From Firmicutes bacterium AF25-13AC (lineage in GTDB: Bacteria > Bacillota > Clostridia > Lachnospirales > Lachnospiraceae): DNA of 64,000 nucleotides. The stretch is taken from contig QUFP01000004.1 of NCBI GenBank assembly GCA_003478935.1, forward strand, positions 1-64,000, read 5' to 3'. A program made the position numbers and the translations under genes. Positions 27,101-33,559 of the stretch are shown piece by piece (within the stretch, counting starts at the first letter, position 1; every line of letters starts with the position of its first letter). A model generated the notes under the pieces. It did not search any database, had not been told where the DNA came from, and saw only the letters and a list, made by a program, of their open reading frames with translations.

Positions 27101-28028
27101 CCTTGATGGATTCAATGCGCAAGTTAAGGATACGTGTCTGATTGGCCCAGCTCGATGCGGTATTGGCAAAGTCTCCCTGCGCCAGTGACAGACGGTCCAG
27201 TACAAAACGATAGCGCAAGGCAACTTTCTCTTGCTCTGTCATTTCAGAGGTTGAGACGTTCATACCTTGCGCCAGCGCATATGCGTCAAGTGCATCCTGG
27301 GTCATTACAATTCCCAATTCCTTCAATGACTCAGTTTCGCCCGTGAACACGCTCTTTAATTTTGTGTATGCCTCATCCTGTGTGATGTTGTAGAAGGAGG
27401 CTACATCTCCTGCCAGACCCGTTAAGGTGGTAGACATCTGGTAGGCTTCCTTCTCAGCAATTCCAAAGGAGGTTGCCATCGCTCCAAAAGTACCCGTATA
27501 GCGCTTGGCCATCGTCTCCGACAAGCCAAACTGGTTGATCGCGTTCTCCGCGAAGTCATCCACACTGGAAGACATGCTGGAGAATGTAACATCTACTACG
27601 TTCTGTACTTCCGTCAGATCGGAGCCAAGTTCTGTACACTCCTGTGCGAAGCTGGCAAATCGGCGTGCTGCTGCAAGTACCGCTGCGATTCCGATAAAAG
27701 ACTTAAGAGCTTTTCCCGCTCGCTGAAATGCACTCTCTGATCTGCTGGATGCGTTCTCCGTCGACTGGGCGATCTGCCCCATGCTCAGGCGCATCTGTGA
27801 TGCAGCGTCTCTGGATTCATCACTTATATCTCCGACTGCATCTTGTACTCTCTGCAAGCTTCGTTCCAGATCTCCTGTATCCGGAGCTTCCACTGCGTCC
27901 GAGATCGCATCCTCGACCGTCCCCATCTCTCTGCGAACCAATTCTCTAAATCTGGTGATATCTCTAGTGAACGGCCGCAGGTCCGCTTGTATCACTACTT
28001 GCAGTGTCTGTAGTGTCTGTGTCGCCAT
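24108..28028 (-). CDS. Tail tape measure protein
   Basis: Sets tail length and is ejected during infection. About 1306 residues from the ATG at 28028; the earlier in-phase codons overlap the tail chaperone gene and lack a ribosome site, while AAGGAGG lies 12 bases before this start. N-terminal coiled-coil region (FRELVRREMGTVEDAISDAVE), the TMP/TP901 core (TELGSDLTEVQNVVDVTFSSMSSSVDD, FGLSETMAKRYTGTFGAMATSFG), a Gly/Ser-rich linker near 430-450, hydrophobic helices near 700-760, and a C-terminal GGFPEMGQMFIARERGPEMVG block common to siphovirus tape measures. Immediately downstream of the G/GT chaperone genes, as usual. Confidence 0.93.
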   Translation of the reverse strand: MATQTLQTLQVVIQADLRPFTRDITRFRELVRREMGTVEDAISDAVEAPDTGDLERSLQRVQDAVGDISDESRDAASQMRLSMGQIAQSTENASSRSESAFQRAGKALKSFIGIAAVLAAARRFASFAQECTELGSDLTEVQNVVDVTFSSMSSSVDDFAENAINQFGLSETMAKRYTGTFGAMATSFGIAEKEAYQMSTTLTGLAGDVASFYNITQDEAYTKLKSVFTGETESLKELGIVMTQDALDAYALAQGMNVSTSEMTEQEKVALRYRFVLDRLSLAQGDFANTASSWANQTRILNLRIESIKASLGQGFINLFDPILIKTNKLLSKLDLAAKAFRSFTELITGKSASSGSGISENAVDGIADIGTVANDAGTGLADAADSAGQLADNTGAVGKAAKQAAKEMASLLGFDQLNKLQELTTSNSDGGDGSGGGGSGGSGGGSGGAGGILDGGDVDFGKLAEGENVIDDLSDSFEKLLEFISPTTDAIKNLYNDGFQKLENFTGNTIKDFWENYLKPMGTWYIRDDAGLPRFFNITNDLLNDIDWDRLENSLSAFYTSLQKPTKFSWTGLMDFYEYFLKPVSSWTMSEAIPRLADNLTIFNNNVDWDYLNEALAHFWSALAHLTTGIGQGALDFMDEFHVPENAASLVNGFAYALDGFAYVINLLPEPLLNATGKGLALVGLSMLTFSGYKKFENAVLVLKKVGPAIEKIPGATKAAGALSELAKSIGAFPAAGMIFGMVASLTGLGLSVKNLFESFTHKDTFESGYEESIADVAESVNQLQESLSNLQSVSEADYTNAINVLDEFLTLAEKKQSGGLTDSEESLFTEYYKTLIEYAPEMRSELDKIKEGYTGNREELLNLLTTQKEAAEMKGYLTIIEQTGVALANAQMNYQGLETQMESFNTAIMDCELATDETAKALDVLNEYVKTGTADTGEFNLAFDELSRVLDNGSIVIDGQRYDIDDLWDAYNNLGLQMEESKKQQETLTATIDTCNESIDTLKTTTDSATDSVNTSTGEMATKTSTFWTNIKDTVTKYSESASKKAKEEFEKIKGDVSEKNRSIADDTDSTWSGANSSVSSSLGSMLLATIGGMGSMLLQMGTNATIKKNTEDAWDSMDDTIGTALGAWPGETKTALDSIVSESQGLNSRVQSAMGDFYSVGHSAASSLASGFQSVHIPSPHFNVATIGASAAGVGFSLPSVNVAWYANGGFPEMGQMFIARERGPEMVGTIGRKTAVANNEQITDAIATAVKAAVIEALMMAGQSEQTPVTEFTFRVDSEDMYKTVLKGKKRAERRYTATASL

Positions 28029-28419
28029 CGTCGTCTTCCACCTCCTTCCATCGGCTATTGTGCATAGCTGCATAGCGATATCTTGATTCTCTTACACGCT
28101 CTATCTCGGCCTCTTTCTTCATTTGGTCGGCCATCTCTTTTTCTTCTTGATACAGACTTGGGAAGTAATCCCAGATATGTCCAACTTGTGCCTCTTTATT
28201 TCCAAGCATAATTCCGATTCTTGTTCCTAGCTCGGTTACTATGTAGCTTGCAGCATTTAGGCGCTCCTTTTGCTGCCTCTGCCGTATTCTGGCGCAGCTT
28301 TTAAGGATATCTTGCACCTCTGCGATACTATAGCCCCAGAACCGCTCTGGGGACATTCCTGCATCAAGTGCATAGGGATACAGCTCATATACGATTTCTG
28401 ATGCTGTTACAGGTCTTTT
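27964..28419 (-). CDS. Tail assembly chaperone T part, read by -1 frameshift
   Basis: Second half of the tail chaperone fusion (GT). The frame is open from the end of the first chaperone gene. It can be reached by a -1 slip on the A4 run at 28416-28419, where the AAA codon re-pairs perfectly, giving ...EEIRK-RPVTASEIVYELYP. An ATG at 28356 is also present but has no good ribosome site. The protein is charged and coiled (ERLNAASYIVTELG, YQEEKEMADQMKKEAEIERVRESRYR). It overlaps the tape measure start by 65 bases, the classic arrangement of tail chaperones. Confidence 0.72.
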   Translation of the reverse strand, partial: KRPVTASEIVYELYPYALDAGMSPERFWGYSIAEVQDILKSCARIRQRQQKERLNAASYIVTELGTRIGIMLGNKEAQVGHIWDYFPSLYQEEKEMADQMKKEAEIERVRESRYRYAAMHNSRWKEVEDDDGDTDTTDTASSDTSGPAAVH

Positions 28420-28865
28420 CTGATCTCTTCGAGCAGCTCCTGCTGTGCCTCTTTTAGTGCTTCCTCGTTTCTCTTCGGAAAAAAACCGGATACCGCATAC
28501 AGGTCGATAAACGGGCCATACGCAAGATCCGTCTGGCAGTATCCTTCCTCTGCATACTTATCAAAAAGAGCACAAGCCTTTTCGATCGTCATACTCTTGT
28601 CATAGGTCTTCATGCCCTCACACAGAATCAGGAGCATGGTTCCTAGCTTTGGCAGTCCTCCTCTTGCCGGAAATCCCTTAGTGTTGCCTTCGTTGAGCAC
28701 GTTGAGCAGATTGGTTCCCAGTCTGTTCTCCAATCTCGTGATTGTCAGTGTGGTCAGCTTCATCTTGTGATCTCTGCCGCCCACGGTCCAAACGGCAACA
28801 CGCTCGTTACCGTTTTTCTTAACTGCGTTTTCTTTTCCGTTTTCTTTCTTGATATTATTGTTCAC
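28407..28865 (-). CDS. Tail assembly chaperone G part
   Basis: 152 residues; coats the tape measure protein during tail assembly. Lysine/Asn-rich N-terminus, then AVWTVGGRDHKMKLTTLTITRLENRLGTNLLNVLNEGN, the pattern of TAC (gpG-like) proteins, and a C-terminal helix ending ELLEEIRKDL. Sits between the major tail protein and tape measure genes. The stop codon lies 7 bases after a candidate -1 slippery A4 site that would extend some copies into the T part. Confidence 0.85.
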   Translation of the reverse strand: MNNNIKKENGKENAVKKNGNERVAVWTVGGRDHKMKLTTLTITRLENRLGTNLLNVLNEGNTKGFPARGGLPKLGTMLLILCEGMKTYDKSMTIEKACALFDKYAEEGYCQTDLAYGPFIDLYAVSGFFPKRNEEALKEAQQELLEEIRKDL

Positions 28866-28880
28866 TTTTCTATCCTCCGA

Positions 28881-29291
28881 TTATGTTGGGTCAGTTACTT
28901 TTAATTCGCTCTGCAGGTAGATTGTGAGATTGACTTCTACAACGCCATTGACAGCGCCGCCAGTTCTCTTGATTGAACACGGGCCTTCAAATTCTGTTGT
29001 GGTTCCGTCCGCGAGTGTTTCCTGCCACTGATACGACTTTCCTGTTGCCTGCATTCCTCTCAACTTGCGGTAAATTGATCCAGGTTTCTTGTTATCGTAC
29101 GCAAACTTGTATACGATGTCTCCAGCGTCTCCGATTCCCATTTCATACTGCTTCTGCTTCGCAGTCAGAGGGGTATTTTCTACTTTTTCTCCGTCTGCTC
29201 CCATCTCCGGGATTTCTTTCAGTCCCGGAAGATCTTCATACTGTGCCGCGCTGTTTTCTCGGTACCCGAGTTTTGATCCATTCGCTAACAT
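28881..29291 (-). CDS. Major tail (tube) protein
   Basis: Builds the tail tube. 136 residues from the ATG at 29291, after AAGGAGG; earlier in-phase codons have no ribosome site. Sequence MLANGSKLGYRE...YEDLPGLKEIPEMGADGEKVENTPL and YKFAYDNKKPGSIYRKLRGMQ is typical of the short siphovirus major tail proteins of clostridial phages. It is 15 bases before the chaperone gene. Confidence 0.88.
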   Translation of the reverse strand: MLANGSKLGYRENSAAQYEDLPGLKEIPEMGADGEKVENTPLTAKQKQYEMGIGDAGDIVYKFAYDNKKPGSIYRKLRGMQATGKSYQWQETLADGTTTEFEGPCSIKRTGGAVNGVVEVNLTIYLQSELKVTDPT

Positions 29292-29301
29292 GCCTTCCTC
29301 C

Positions 29302-29661
29302 TTACTGTTCAAAATTCCAATATACTGTCTCGTCGTTTACATCGATGATGCCTTCATAGCGCATCAACTTGCATTTACGTTCCCCATTGTTATCATTGCA
29401 GTCTGTGCGGATCAGTCCAAGCTTTGATATAGCTGCATCGACATCGAGTGCCATCTGAGACGTGCTCGAGTTCGACCAAATTTCAATTCGATAGCGCAGC
29501 TGTGCTTTCTGCTCTCGGTTATCCGTCCATTCGACTACTTTGTTCTGCTCCTCTGCGTAGAAAATAAAGGGTAGCTTATCCGGCTGCGGCGGGTATGAGT
29601 CCATTGTGTTTTTACACACACCTTTCAGCGCTCTGTAGACTTGATCCTTTACATTGATCAC
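29302..29661 (-). CDS. Tail terminator / completion protein
   Basis: 119 residues. MINVKDQVYRALKGV...YPPQPDKLPFIFYAEEQNKVVEW then YRIEIWSNSSTSQMALDVDAAISKLGLIRT is the pattern of minor capsid/tail completion proteins (gp17/YqbJ-like) that cap the tail and join it to the head. The start overlaps the previous gene by four bases, so they are coupled. Confidence 0.78.
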   Translation of the reverse strand: MINVKDQVYRALKGVCKNTMDSYPPQPDKLPFIFYAEEQNKVVEWTDNREQKAQLRYRIEIWSNSSTSQMALDVDAAISKLGLIRTDCNDNNGERKCKLMRYEGIIDVNDETVYWNFEQ

Positions 29662-30170
29662 TTGATCACTCCTCCTATTGTTCGTTTTGTACTGTTCTCA
29701 ATCGCCTTCATAGCCTCTTCTGTGCCGTCCTTAAGAGCAGGATACATAAAGGGTTGTGCGGCCTGTCCAGCCGTTAAAAAATACTTCTGCCCGTGGTAGG
29801 TTGTCTCCGCGAACTGGTACGGCCCCGAGGCTATCGCATTCGCTGGAAACGCCCAGCCGCGCTGTTTATACACCGGAGTAACCTCTGGTGATATACCAGA
29901 GTGTTTCCGCTGTCCCACAGGGCCTGTACCAAATTCCACATAGGTGGCGTAGGGCTTGTTGGTGTAGCATACCGCCTCTGTCTGCCCTTCGGTCTGCTTT
30001 ACGCTTGTGCGGATGCTGTTCCGTAGCTCGCCTTCATTGGTTGGGCATAGATACTTTGCTCGCACTTGAACCTTCTTAATGGCGCTTTGAGCCGCCTTTT
30101 TCCCGATAGTTCCCGACTGCTGCGCCAGCTGGCCAAGTTTTCTCTCGAGTTCATCTAGTCCATTGATCAT
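29658..30170 (-). CDS. HK97 gp10-like head-tail joining protein
   Basis: 170 residues. N-terminal helix (GLDELERKLGQLAQQSGTIGKKAAQSAIKKV), then RAKYLCPTNEGELRNSIRTSV and KPYATYVEFGTGPVGQ, which are the hallmarks of the HK97 gp10 family. It functions in the neck, between head completion and tail terminator proteins. Overlaps both neighbours by four bases (coupled genes). Confidence 0.9.
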   Translation of the reverse strand: MINGLDELERKLGQLAQQSGTIGKKAAQSAIKKVQVRAKYLCPTNEGELRNSIRTSVKQTEGQTEAVCYTNKPYATYVEFGTGPVGQRKHSGISPEVTPVYKQRGWAFPANAIASGPYQFAETTYHGQKYFLTAGQAAQPFMYPALKDGTEEAMKAIENSTKRTIGGVIK

Positions 30171-30523
30171 AGTTTTTCCATCTCCAGATACAGTTCTTTG
30201 TACGGCTTGATAGATACGACACGATAGGACTCTCCCTGTGATGTGGTGATTTTGTCCTTTTCTTTCAGCGTCCCTCCATTCAGCACATATGTAAGCCGCT
30301 CATCTTCCAGCTTGGTGGTATACTTTCCTTCTATACGGCAGTTTCGTATATAGGCAAGGTGTTCGCCATATACTTGAGCTTGTACCTTGCCTCCTGCTGG
30401 CCATGTCTCCGCCTTAACCTCATACGGGGCTTGATAGTGTTCCGTCGGCGTTCCTTCGCTGTCTGTCCGTATTTCCCTCGGATAGATCTGGCATACCTCA
30501 AGTCTACTTCTGCGTCTTCTCAT
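30167..30523 (-). CDS. Phage head closure / head-tail adaptor protein
   Basis: 118 residues from the ATG at 30523, after GGGAGG; the longer reading overlaps the upstream gene without a ribosome site. MRRRRSRLEVCQIYPREIRTD...VKAETWPAGGKVQAQVYG and NCRIEGKY, DKITTSQGESYRVVSIKPYKE are typical of SPP1 gp16-like head closure proteins. It seals the portal after DNA packaging. Confidence 0.75.
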   Translation of the reverse strand: MRRRRSRLEVCQIYPREIRTDSEGTPTEHYQAPYEVKAETWPAGGKVQAQVYGEHLAYIRNCRIEGKYTTKLEDERLTYVLNGGTLKEKDKITTSQGESYRVVSIKPYKELYLEMEKL

Positions 30524-30818
30524 GGTACATGCCTCCCACTCGTGCCAGACGATACCGATCAAGCACGTCAAAGATCTGCTTCGGAGCCTCTGCAAATGTG
30601 TAGGACTCTCCAGCCTCGCTACGCGCCATCTCGCCCTCTGTGCCTAATCGGTTTAAGGCGACCACTGCAAGGTCTCTCACGGTCTTTTGCAGAGCCGCAG
30701 GGAGTGTCGTGCGGTGTGTGTATGCCAGCACGTACTCCTTTGCATCATCTAGCAGCACTGTGAGTAGTTTCTCGTCTTTCTCGCCTGTAAGCACCTGCAG
30801 CTTTTCAACATCTGTCAT
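30504..30818 (-). CDS. Head-tail connector protein (gp6/YqbG-like)
   Basis: 104 residues, mostly helical: VEKLQVLTGEKDEKLLTVLLDDAKEYVLAYTHR then LQKTVRDLAVVALNRLGTEGEMARSEAGESYTF. The second block is a clear mark of the small adaptor proteins that bind under the portal. Its start overlaps the previous gene. Confidence 0.85.
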   Translation of the reverse strand: MTDVEKLQVLTGEKDEKLLTVLLDDAKEYVLAYTHRTTLPAALQKTVRDLAVVALNRLGTEGEMARSEAGESYTFAEAPKQIFDVLDRYRLARVGGMYHEKTQK

Positions 30819-31054
30819 GATTCCTCCATGATTTCTAACAACTCCGCCTTTGACAGTGCCTCTACTCCTACGATACCGCGTTCTTCGGCTTTCTGTCTCA
30901 GCTGTTTTACGGTTAACTCAGCCAGTTTCTCTGCCTGTGGCGGCGCTTCCGGCTCTTTTTCCTCATCAATCAGCTTGTATCCCTCCTTGATGAGACGCTG
31001 CTGTTCCTGCGGTGACTCTGTGACTCTTTCTACGTTACCTCTGATCAGTCTCAT
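30815..31054 (-). CDS. Small head protein with SAP/Rho-N-like C-terminus
   Basis: 79 residues. The C-terminal part LAELTVKQLRQKAEERGIVGVEALSKAELLEIMEE resembles a SAP or Rho N-terminal domain often found in the small gene after the capsid gene of siphoviruses. AAGGAGG precedes the start. Possibly a head or head-decoration component; function unknown. Confidence 0.75.
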   Translation of the reverse strand: MRLIRGNVERVTESPQEQQRLIKEGYKLIDEEKEPEAPPQAEKLAELTVKQLRQKAEERGIVGVEALSKAELLEIMEES

Positions 31055-31063
31055 ATGTCCTCC

Positions 31064-31996
31064 TTATCCCTTGGCATCCTTGATGTTTAATGCGATAGAA
31101 CCAAGCATATTATCTTTTACCCACAGGTCATGAAAACGTCTGTAATCCATTGACCATGCGTTTGCATCCTGATAGGTTTCTGGATCGAAGATACGCATTA
31201 AATCCTGCTTTGAAATTCCAATCGGTGTAGTAGTTGGGCATACAAAGAAATTGATATCCTTGCCCTTTGTTCCCTTCTTATAACCACCCGCTTCCTGTCC
31301 AGCAGTCTTACCATCGTTGATCTGAATCGAAGTATACATTCGGTCAGACGGAGTGGAGATGATCGGTACTCCATCAATTGCATTTACACGCAGATCAACA
31401 CCGCCCTGATTAAAGATAACAGTTGTAAATTTTCCCGGAAGCTCTAGTTCAAGCTCTAAGATAAAGGTTGAGGTTGCATGGCAGATTAGTGGACCTTTAT
31501 AGGAATCTTTCACCGCCGCTATCGCAGCCTTAAGCTTTCTGAGTGCAGATGTGCCAGTTGCTCCTGGAACATATCCATACTCAATCATTCCGGCTTTGTC
31601 CGCCGTAATCGCATCGGATGCCAGTTTAGAAATACGGTATGCATCTATCTCAGGGATAACATATTCTCTCTGGAACTGTGCCATGGCTCCTGCGGCGTTT
31701 ACAACGAAGTTAGTCTCATTCGTATCCATTGCATCAAGTGTGAACTTTCTTCCTCTGTCCTGAGTCATTTTTCTAGTCTCATATTCAAGTGTGATGCTGC
31801 CCTGTGTGTAGCCCTTATCTCGATCGTAGTTGGCCATTCCCTGTAACGTCATCTTTGGGATCTTGACCTCTGCGCCACCGTTATAGATGACCTGCCCTGC
31901 ATTGGCTTCCATCCATCCGGTTGTTGCTTCTCTCACTGCTGCTTCATCGAGAGTCTTCTGAAACAGCGCTGCTGTTGCTAATGTGTTGATTGCCAT
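31064..31996 (-). CDS. Major capsid protein
   Basis: 310 residues forming the icosahedral shell. Recognisable blocks: the N-terminal arm (LATAALFQKTLDEAAVREATTGWME), GQVIYNGGAEVKIPKMTLQGMANYDRDKGYTQGSITLEYETRKMTQDRGRKF, DAYRISKLASDA, and the C-terminal GISKQDLMRIFDPETYQDANAWSMDYRRFHDLWVKDN. This is typical of clostridial siphovirus capsid proteins. It follows the scaffold gene after a short gap with a ribosome site, as expected. Confidence 0.92.
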   Translation of the reverse strand: MAINTLATAALFQKTLDEAAVREATTGWMEANAGQVIYNGGAEVKIPKMTLQGMANYDRDKGYTQGSITLEYETRKMTQDRGRKFTLDAMDTNETNFVVNAAGAMAQFQREYVIPEIDAYRISKLASDAITADKAGMIEYGYVPGATGTSALRKLKAAIAAVKDSYKGPLICHATSTFILELELELPGKFTTVIFNQGGVDLRVNAIDGVPIISTPSDRMYTSIQINDGKTAGQEAGGYKKGTKGKDINFFVCPTTTPIGISKQDLMRIFDPETYQDANAWSMDYRRFHDLWVKDNMLGSIALNIKDAKG

Positions 31997-32008
31997 TATT
32001 TACTCCTT

Positions 32009-32602
32009 TCATTTTCCTACAATGATTGATCTCACCTGTGCTTCCAGCGCATCTTCAGCATCTCGCGGTGCTTTCTTCATTGGATCTTTGCCTTTTAGAC
32101 GTTCTTCCACAGCTGCCTGCACAGCGCTCTGGAACGCTTTCTCTACAGCTGCGATAGATTTATTACAGCTTTCTGCATCCGCATAGTTGAGTACCTCTGC
32201 CAGCTCCTGTGGCAGGTTCTTTCCTGCAAGCGTATTCTTGGCCTCTGCCATCAGCTCTTTTCTTGTAATGGCTGCTTCTCGATCTGACAGCTCCTTTTCT
32301 TTCTTCTGCTGCATATACTGAGCTTTTTCCTCTTTGGTCATCTTTGCCAGCTTCTCAGCCTCTGAAAGCTTATCGTCCGTCATCGCCTGCCACTTTTCCT
32401 TTTCCTTGGTCAGTGAGGTCTGAATTGCCTTCTGCATTCTTCTGTCGAACTCAGCCTGATTACCCCCTTCTTTCAAGAAGTCATCAAAGCTCATTCCTTT
32501 TGAACCTTCGCTGCCAGTCCCGCCGCCGTTTGATCCGCCTTCCGGATCTCCGTCACCGTTGTCTGCGAACAGCTGTAAGTTCATTCTGTTCCAATTTTTC
32601 AT
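32009..32602 (-). CDS. Phage scaffold protein, DUF4355-like
   Basis: Guides capsid assembly and is then removed. 197 residues from the ATG at 32602 (MKNWNRMNLQLFAD, the usual start of DUF4355 scaffolds), after AAAGG. Gly/Ser-rich acidic segment 15-40, then long coiled coil (MTKEEKAQYMQQKKEKELSDREAAITRKELMAEAK) and KNLPQELAEVLNYADAE. Directly upstream of the capsid gene. Confidence 0.88.
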   Translation of the reverse strand: MKNWNRMNLQLFADNGDGDPEGGSNGGGTGSEGSKGMSFDDFLKEGGNQAEFDRRMQKAIQTSLTKEKEKWQAMTDDKLSEAEKLAKMTKEEKAQYMQQKKEKELSDREAAITRKELMAEAKNTLAGKNLPQELAEVLNYADAESCNKSIAAVEKAFQSAVQAAVEERLKGKDPMKKAPRDAEDALEAQVRSIIVGK

Positions 32603-32673
32603 ATTGCCTTTCCGCCCCAGTCCATTGCCTAAGCCCCAGACCATTGCTGTAGTTTACCCTCATCTCGGAGCAT

Positions 32674-32699
32674 AAAAATAACACGCATTTCTGCGTGTT
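32674..32699 (-). terminator. Terminator before the scaffold gene
   Basis: Perfect 8-bp stem AACACGCA/TGCGTGTT with a 4-base loop, followed on the minus strand by a run of five T residues. It lies 31 bases past the stop of the DUF4406 gene at 32730 and would end transcription of the accessory genes before the scaffold/capsid block, which implies a separate promoter or read-through for the capsid genes. Confidence 0.8.
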
Positions 32700-32729
32700 T
32701 CTTAACGTTATTCAGTTGCGCTGGCGCAA

Positions 32730-33050
32730 TTACTCCTCATAAATTATATTAAGTCCATACGCAACAGCTGCTGCATATTCGATTCTGCAACCGCGTGCCT
32801 TTTCCCAACCTTTTGCAAAATACACGGCATGGCAGGTACTCATGCTTTCCAGTGACTTTGCCAGAAAACAAAGAGGGATCTGTACAACGCCACGTTTCTC
32901 CATGGCTTTTCCGTCATACCACTCATCTGTAAAAAGTGTATTTACAATCTCGTAGCCTTTCTCTTTTAATGTCGCAATCGCCTTTTCTCTGGTAGCCTTG
33001 ATCTCTTCCTCGCTTTTGCCAGCCATTGGCTGTGATAACATTGCTTTCAC
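32730..33050 (-). CDS. DUF4406 protein (nucleoside deoxyribosyltransferase-like)
   Basis: 106 residues. MLSQPMAGKSEEEIKATREKAIATLKEKGYEIVN, LAKSLESMSTCHAVYFAKGWEKARGCRIEYAAAVAYGLNI is the DUF4406 pattern, related to nucleoside 2-deoxyribosyltransferases. Common in phages as a small accessory gene; activity unproven. It lies among head genes with the toxin-like module rather than with replication genes. Confidence 0.85.
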   Translation of the reverse strand: MKAMLSQPMAGKSEEEIKATREKAIATLKEKGYEIVNTLFTDEWYDGKAMEKRGVVQIPLCFLAKSLESMSTCHAVYFAKGWEKARGCRIEYAAAVAYGLNIIYEE

Positions 33051-33054
33051 TTGC

Positions 33055-33324
33055 TTACTCCTCCTTATAGCAGGTGTTAGTCACCTTCTCATAAACATCT
33101 TCATATAGTTCCTCTTTGTCACCATTATATGTATACTCTGCATACACTCCATCATCAAGCACCGTTGTAGCTACAAGGCATTTATAATTCTGCAATACCT
33201 TACTGCTCCAGACAATAACTACGTTGTGTCTGGCAATATTTATTGACGGCTTATGCTTGTGATACCACTCAACAAGCTTAGCTTCGCAGACGCTCGCAAA
33301 GTGATCTACTCCCGTAATAACCAT
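33055..33324 (-). CDS. DUF6275-like phage protein
   Basis: 89 residues from the ATG at 33324, 8 bases after GAGGA; upstream in-phase codons cross the terminator hairpin at 33362 and were dropped. VDHFASVCEAKLVEWYHKHKP, VVIVWSSKVLQNYKCLVAT, YAEYTYNGDKEELYEDVYEKV. It resembles the DUF6275 group of small phage proteins. Function unknown. Confidence 0.7.
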   Translation of the reverse strand: MVITGVDHFASVCEAKLVEWYHKHKPSINIARHNVVIVWSSKVLQNYKCLVATTVLDDGVYAEYTYNGDKEELYEDVYEKVTNTCYKEE

Positions 33325-33356
33325 TAGTGTTATCCTCACTTTCTTAAAAATTGGTA

Positions 33357-33389
33357 CAAAAATACCACCAACCTTCTGGTTGATGGTAT
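33357..33389 (-). terminator. Terminator of the toxin-immunity pair
   Basis: 12-bp stem (one wobble) ATACCATCAACC/GGTTGGTGGTAT with a 4-base loop, then five T residues on the minus strand. It overlaps the stop of the DUF4926-like gene, so transcripts of the head morphogenesis gene and its partner would end here. Confidence 0.82.
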
Positions 33390-33559
33390 CATGCTGAATA
33401 CAACACCTTTTCAATGTCGTCGATTGTTATGCTAATTGTGTCCCAGTCTTCTGGCGAATCCCCCACATCTACAATAAATACTTTGTTTTCAAATGCTTCC
33501 ATAACCGCTGCCATTCTTCCATCTTTCAGCAGAACTGTGTCAAACTGTTTAATAATCAC
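33389..33559 (-). CDS. DUF4926-like probable immunity/antitoxin protein
   Basis: 56 residues from a GTG at 33559, 7 bases after GGAGG; the GTG shares a base with the toxin-like gene's stop, so translation is coupled. Compact beta-rich protein: IIKQFDTVLLKDGRMAAVMEAFENKVFIVDVGDSPEDWDTISITIDDIEKVLY, matching DUF4926, a family often next to polymorphic-toxin C-termini. It probably neutralises the toxin-like domain encoded just before it. The longer reading to 33622 has no start site of its own. Confidence 0.72.
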   Translation of the reverse strand: MIIKQFDTVLLKDGRMAAVMEAFENKVFIVDVGDSPEDWDTISITIDDIEKVLYSA

